Assembly (NCBI GenBank): GCA_046154695.1 | Contig: JBJXFI010000153.1 | Coordinates: 1-7,157 of the forward strand | Source of the DNA: DALYLB01 sp046154695 | GTDB lineage: Bacteria > Acidobacteriota > Blastocatellia > RBC074 | Length of the DNA stretch: 7,157 bases | Direction: 5' to 3' | Position numbers and translations under genes: made by a program | The notes under the pieces: model-generated | Databases searched by the model: none | What the model was told of the DNA's origin: nothing | Seen by the model: the letters and a program-made list of their open reading frames with translations, nothing else | In this document: piece by piece, positions 6,099-7,157 of the stretch | Numbering within the stretch: position 1 is the first letter of the stretch | How the letters are laid out: each line of letters starts with the position of its first letter

Positions 6099-7022
6099 TC
6101 AGTTCCGAACAAAGACCGGAATCGCGCCCAGGCTCAAATACATCAGCAGCGTCCAGACGCCCGCCATCATTTCAAACAGTTTCGCCCGCGCGCGAACCGG
6201 CCGGTGAAGAAACCGCAGCGAAATCGCCGTCGCCGCCGTCAGCAACGCCAGCAGCAGCACGGCAACCGGGCGAACGAAATCGATCTCGCGCGCGGCGAGC
6301 GCGGCGCAGATCGCCGTCATCGACAGCACGCCCAGCCACGCCAGCACCGCGCGCGTTCGCCCCCACACCACGGTGTAGGTCTCGACGCCGGCCTCTTCAT
6401 CCTCCGGCGCGCGCAGCTTGCGCCCGATCTCCACGACCATCCCATTAAAGAAACTCACCGCCAGAAACCAGAAGACCCCGCGCGGGCGCGGCGCCCCGGC
6501 CACCAGCCAGTCGCACGCCGTCGCGTACAGGTCGATCAACGGCATAATCAGCATATGAGTCCACATATACGTGACCGGCCGCGATTTCAACCATTCCCGC
6601 GCAAAGAACTCACAGCTCATCAAGGCCAGATACGTCCATGTCAACAGCAGCACCACGATCAGCCCCGGCGCCATCCGCAGGGCCAGCGCAAGCTGTATCG
6701 CCGCGCCCGCCACTCCGATCACCCCGAGTTCGCGCAGGCTCACCAGTCCGCGCGGCACCGGCCGATAGGGGCGGTATCGGGAATCCTCCTCGAAATCCTT
6801 GAACTCGTCCGCGATCCGAAGCTGTAGAAAGAAGAGGAACGAAGTAACAAATGCGACAATCACCGCACCGGCCCGGGGAAGCCCCCGCTCACCCCGCAAT
6901 AGAAAGGAATAACTGACCGCCGAGAAACTGAATGCGGCAATCAGCGGCGCATGCGCGAAAATCGGAAACCGCTCGCGCTGGTAGGTCCACCATTTGTCGA
7001 CGGAAAATGTGTTTATGGTCAT
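6099..7022 (-). CDS. UbiA-family membrane prenyltransferase
   Basis: 307 residues, the usual size for UbiA proteins, with about eight or nine predicted hydrophobic segments. UbiA enzymes join an isoprenoid diphosphate to an acceptor in the membrane using two Asp-rich, Mg-binding motifs. The first is present in variant form as ADEFKDFEED (71-80, aspartates 72, 76 and 80; canonical is NDxxDxxxD), followed by the typical RYRPYRPVPRGLVS (82-95). The second is in EIGRKLRAPEDEEAGVETYT (198-217), where D208 and the following GVET match the usual DxxxD...G..T block but the first aspartate appears replaced by Arg/Lys. The RK-x-R-x-PEDE form may mark a distinct subfamily. The first gene of the visible operon; ATG 7022 is preceded by GAGGA twelve bases upstream, rather far. 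Acceptor and prenyl donor cannot be named. It might make a quinone, a glycerol ether or another prenyl lipid; the neighbours favour a lipid. Confidence 0.88.
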   Translation of the reverse strand: MTINTFSVDKWWTYQRERFPIFAHAPLIAAFSFSAVSYSFLLRGERGLPRAGAVIVAFVTSFLFFLQLRIADEFKDFEEDSRYRPYRPVPRGLVSLRELGVIGVAGAAIQLALALRMAPGLIVVLLLTWTYLALMSCEFFAREWLKSRPVTYMWTHMLIMPLIDLYATACDWLVAGAPRPRGVFWFLAVSFFNGMVVEIGRKLRAPEDEEAGVETYTVVWGRTRAVLAWLGVLSMTAICAALAAREIDFVRPVAVLLLALLTAATAISLRFLHRPVRARAKLFEMMAGVWTLLMYLSLGAIPVFVRN

Positions 7023-7157
7023 CGCCCGATCCGTTCCTCGTCCTTAAGAGGGTGTTTTGAAATTCACCGCGGGCTCAACCCGCGAAGCGGGTGGCAGCAT
7101 AAAGCCCCGGGTGAAGGCGAAGCCGAAACCCGGGGAAACGGCAAAACGGACTCACAA
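7023..7157. other. Non-coding leader region of the operon
   Basis: 135 bases before the first gene, holding the hairpin element plus an AT-richer stretch at 7041-7066. I see no convincing -35/-10 pair for a promoter; the operon may begin further upstream, beyond the window edge. Confidence 0.4.
7067..7135. repeat. Hairpin-rich intergenic element upstream of the UbiA gene
   Basis: Two adjacent fold-back units lie in the leader region. CCCCGGGT (7105-7112) pairs with ACCCGGGG (7128-7135), and its loop contains a smaller GGC-GAA-GCC stem (7116-7124) flanked by symmetrical GAA. Next to it, ACCCGC (7078-7083) pairs with GCGGGT (7087-7092) across a GAA loop, while GCGGG (7069-7073) could alternatively pair with CCCGC (7079-7083), so the two hairpins compete. 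No T-run follows in either direction. I take it for an interspersed palindromic repeat; similar 'GGCAGCATAAAGCCC' stretches are familiar to me from uncultured planctomycete-like genomes, from memory. It could also end an upstream transcript outside the window. Confidence 0.55.

Overview
The window is GC-rich, and all five genes lie on the minus strand, reading from high to low coordinates. From upstream to downstream they are: a UbiA-family membrane prenyltransferase (7022-6099), a phosphoenolpyruvate-synthase-like / rifampin-phosphotransferase-like phosphotransferase (6081-3490), a DUF3419 (BtaA-like) SAM-dependent aminocarboxypropyl transferase (3376-2258), a phytol/dolichol-kinase-like integral membrane protein with an extra membrane half (2253-907), and a two-part GNAT acyltransferase that runs off the left edge (901-1). 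The last gene is open to the window edge with no stop codon. All long plus-strand frames are antisense shadows.

The spacing is operon-like: 17, 113, 4 and 5 bases between consecutive genes. Clear Shine-Dalgarno sequences precede most starts, and two of them are written into the final codons of the gene before. The one larger gap (3377-3489) is mostly filled by a striking inverted repeat at 3413-3501: 30-base arms, 29 of 30 matching, each carrying three copies of a CACGAAT heptamer at exact 10-base spacing. One arm supplies the last residues and stop codon of the phosphotransferase gene. A second, unrelated hairpin-rich element lies upstream of the first gene (about 7067-7135). Both look like interspersed palindromic repeats. 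From memory, such repeats are frequent in uncultured Planctomycetes, Verrucomicrobia and related groups. That, with the high GC, weakly suggests a bacterium of that kind; no taxonomic marker gene is present.

Taken together the genes read as a lipid-building or lipid-tailoring cassette. Prenyl transfer (UbiA), activation of a lipid alcohol (kinase-like protein, possibly also the ATP-driven phosphotransferase), addition of a homoserine-type head group from SAM (DUF3419) and acylation of an amine (GNAT) could act in sequence on one membrane lipid. No gene for the N-methylation step of betaine lipids (BtaB) is visible here, so the product may differ from DGTS. This pathway is inference; the family assignments are the supported part.
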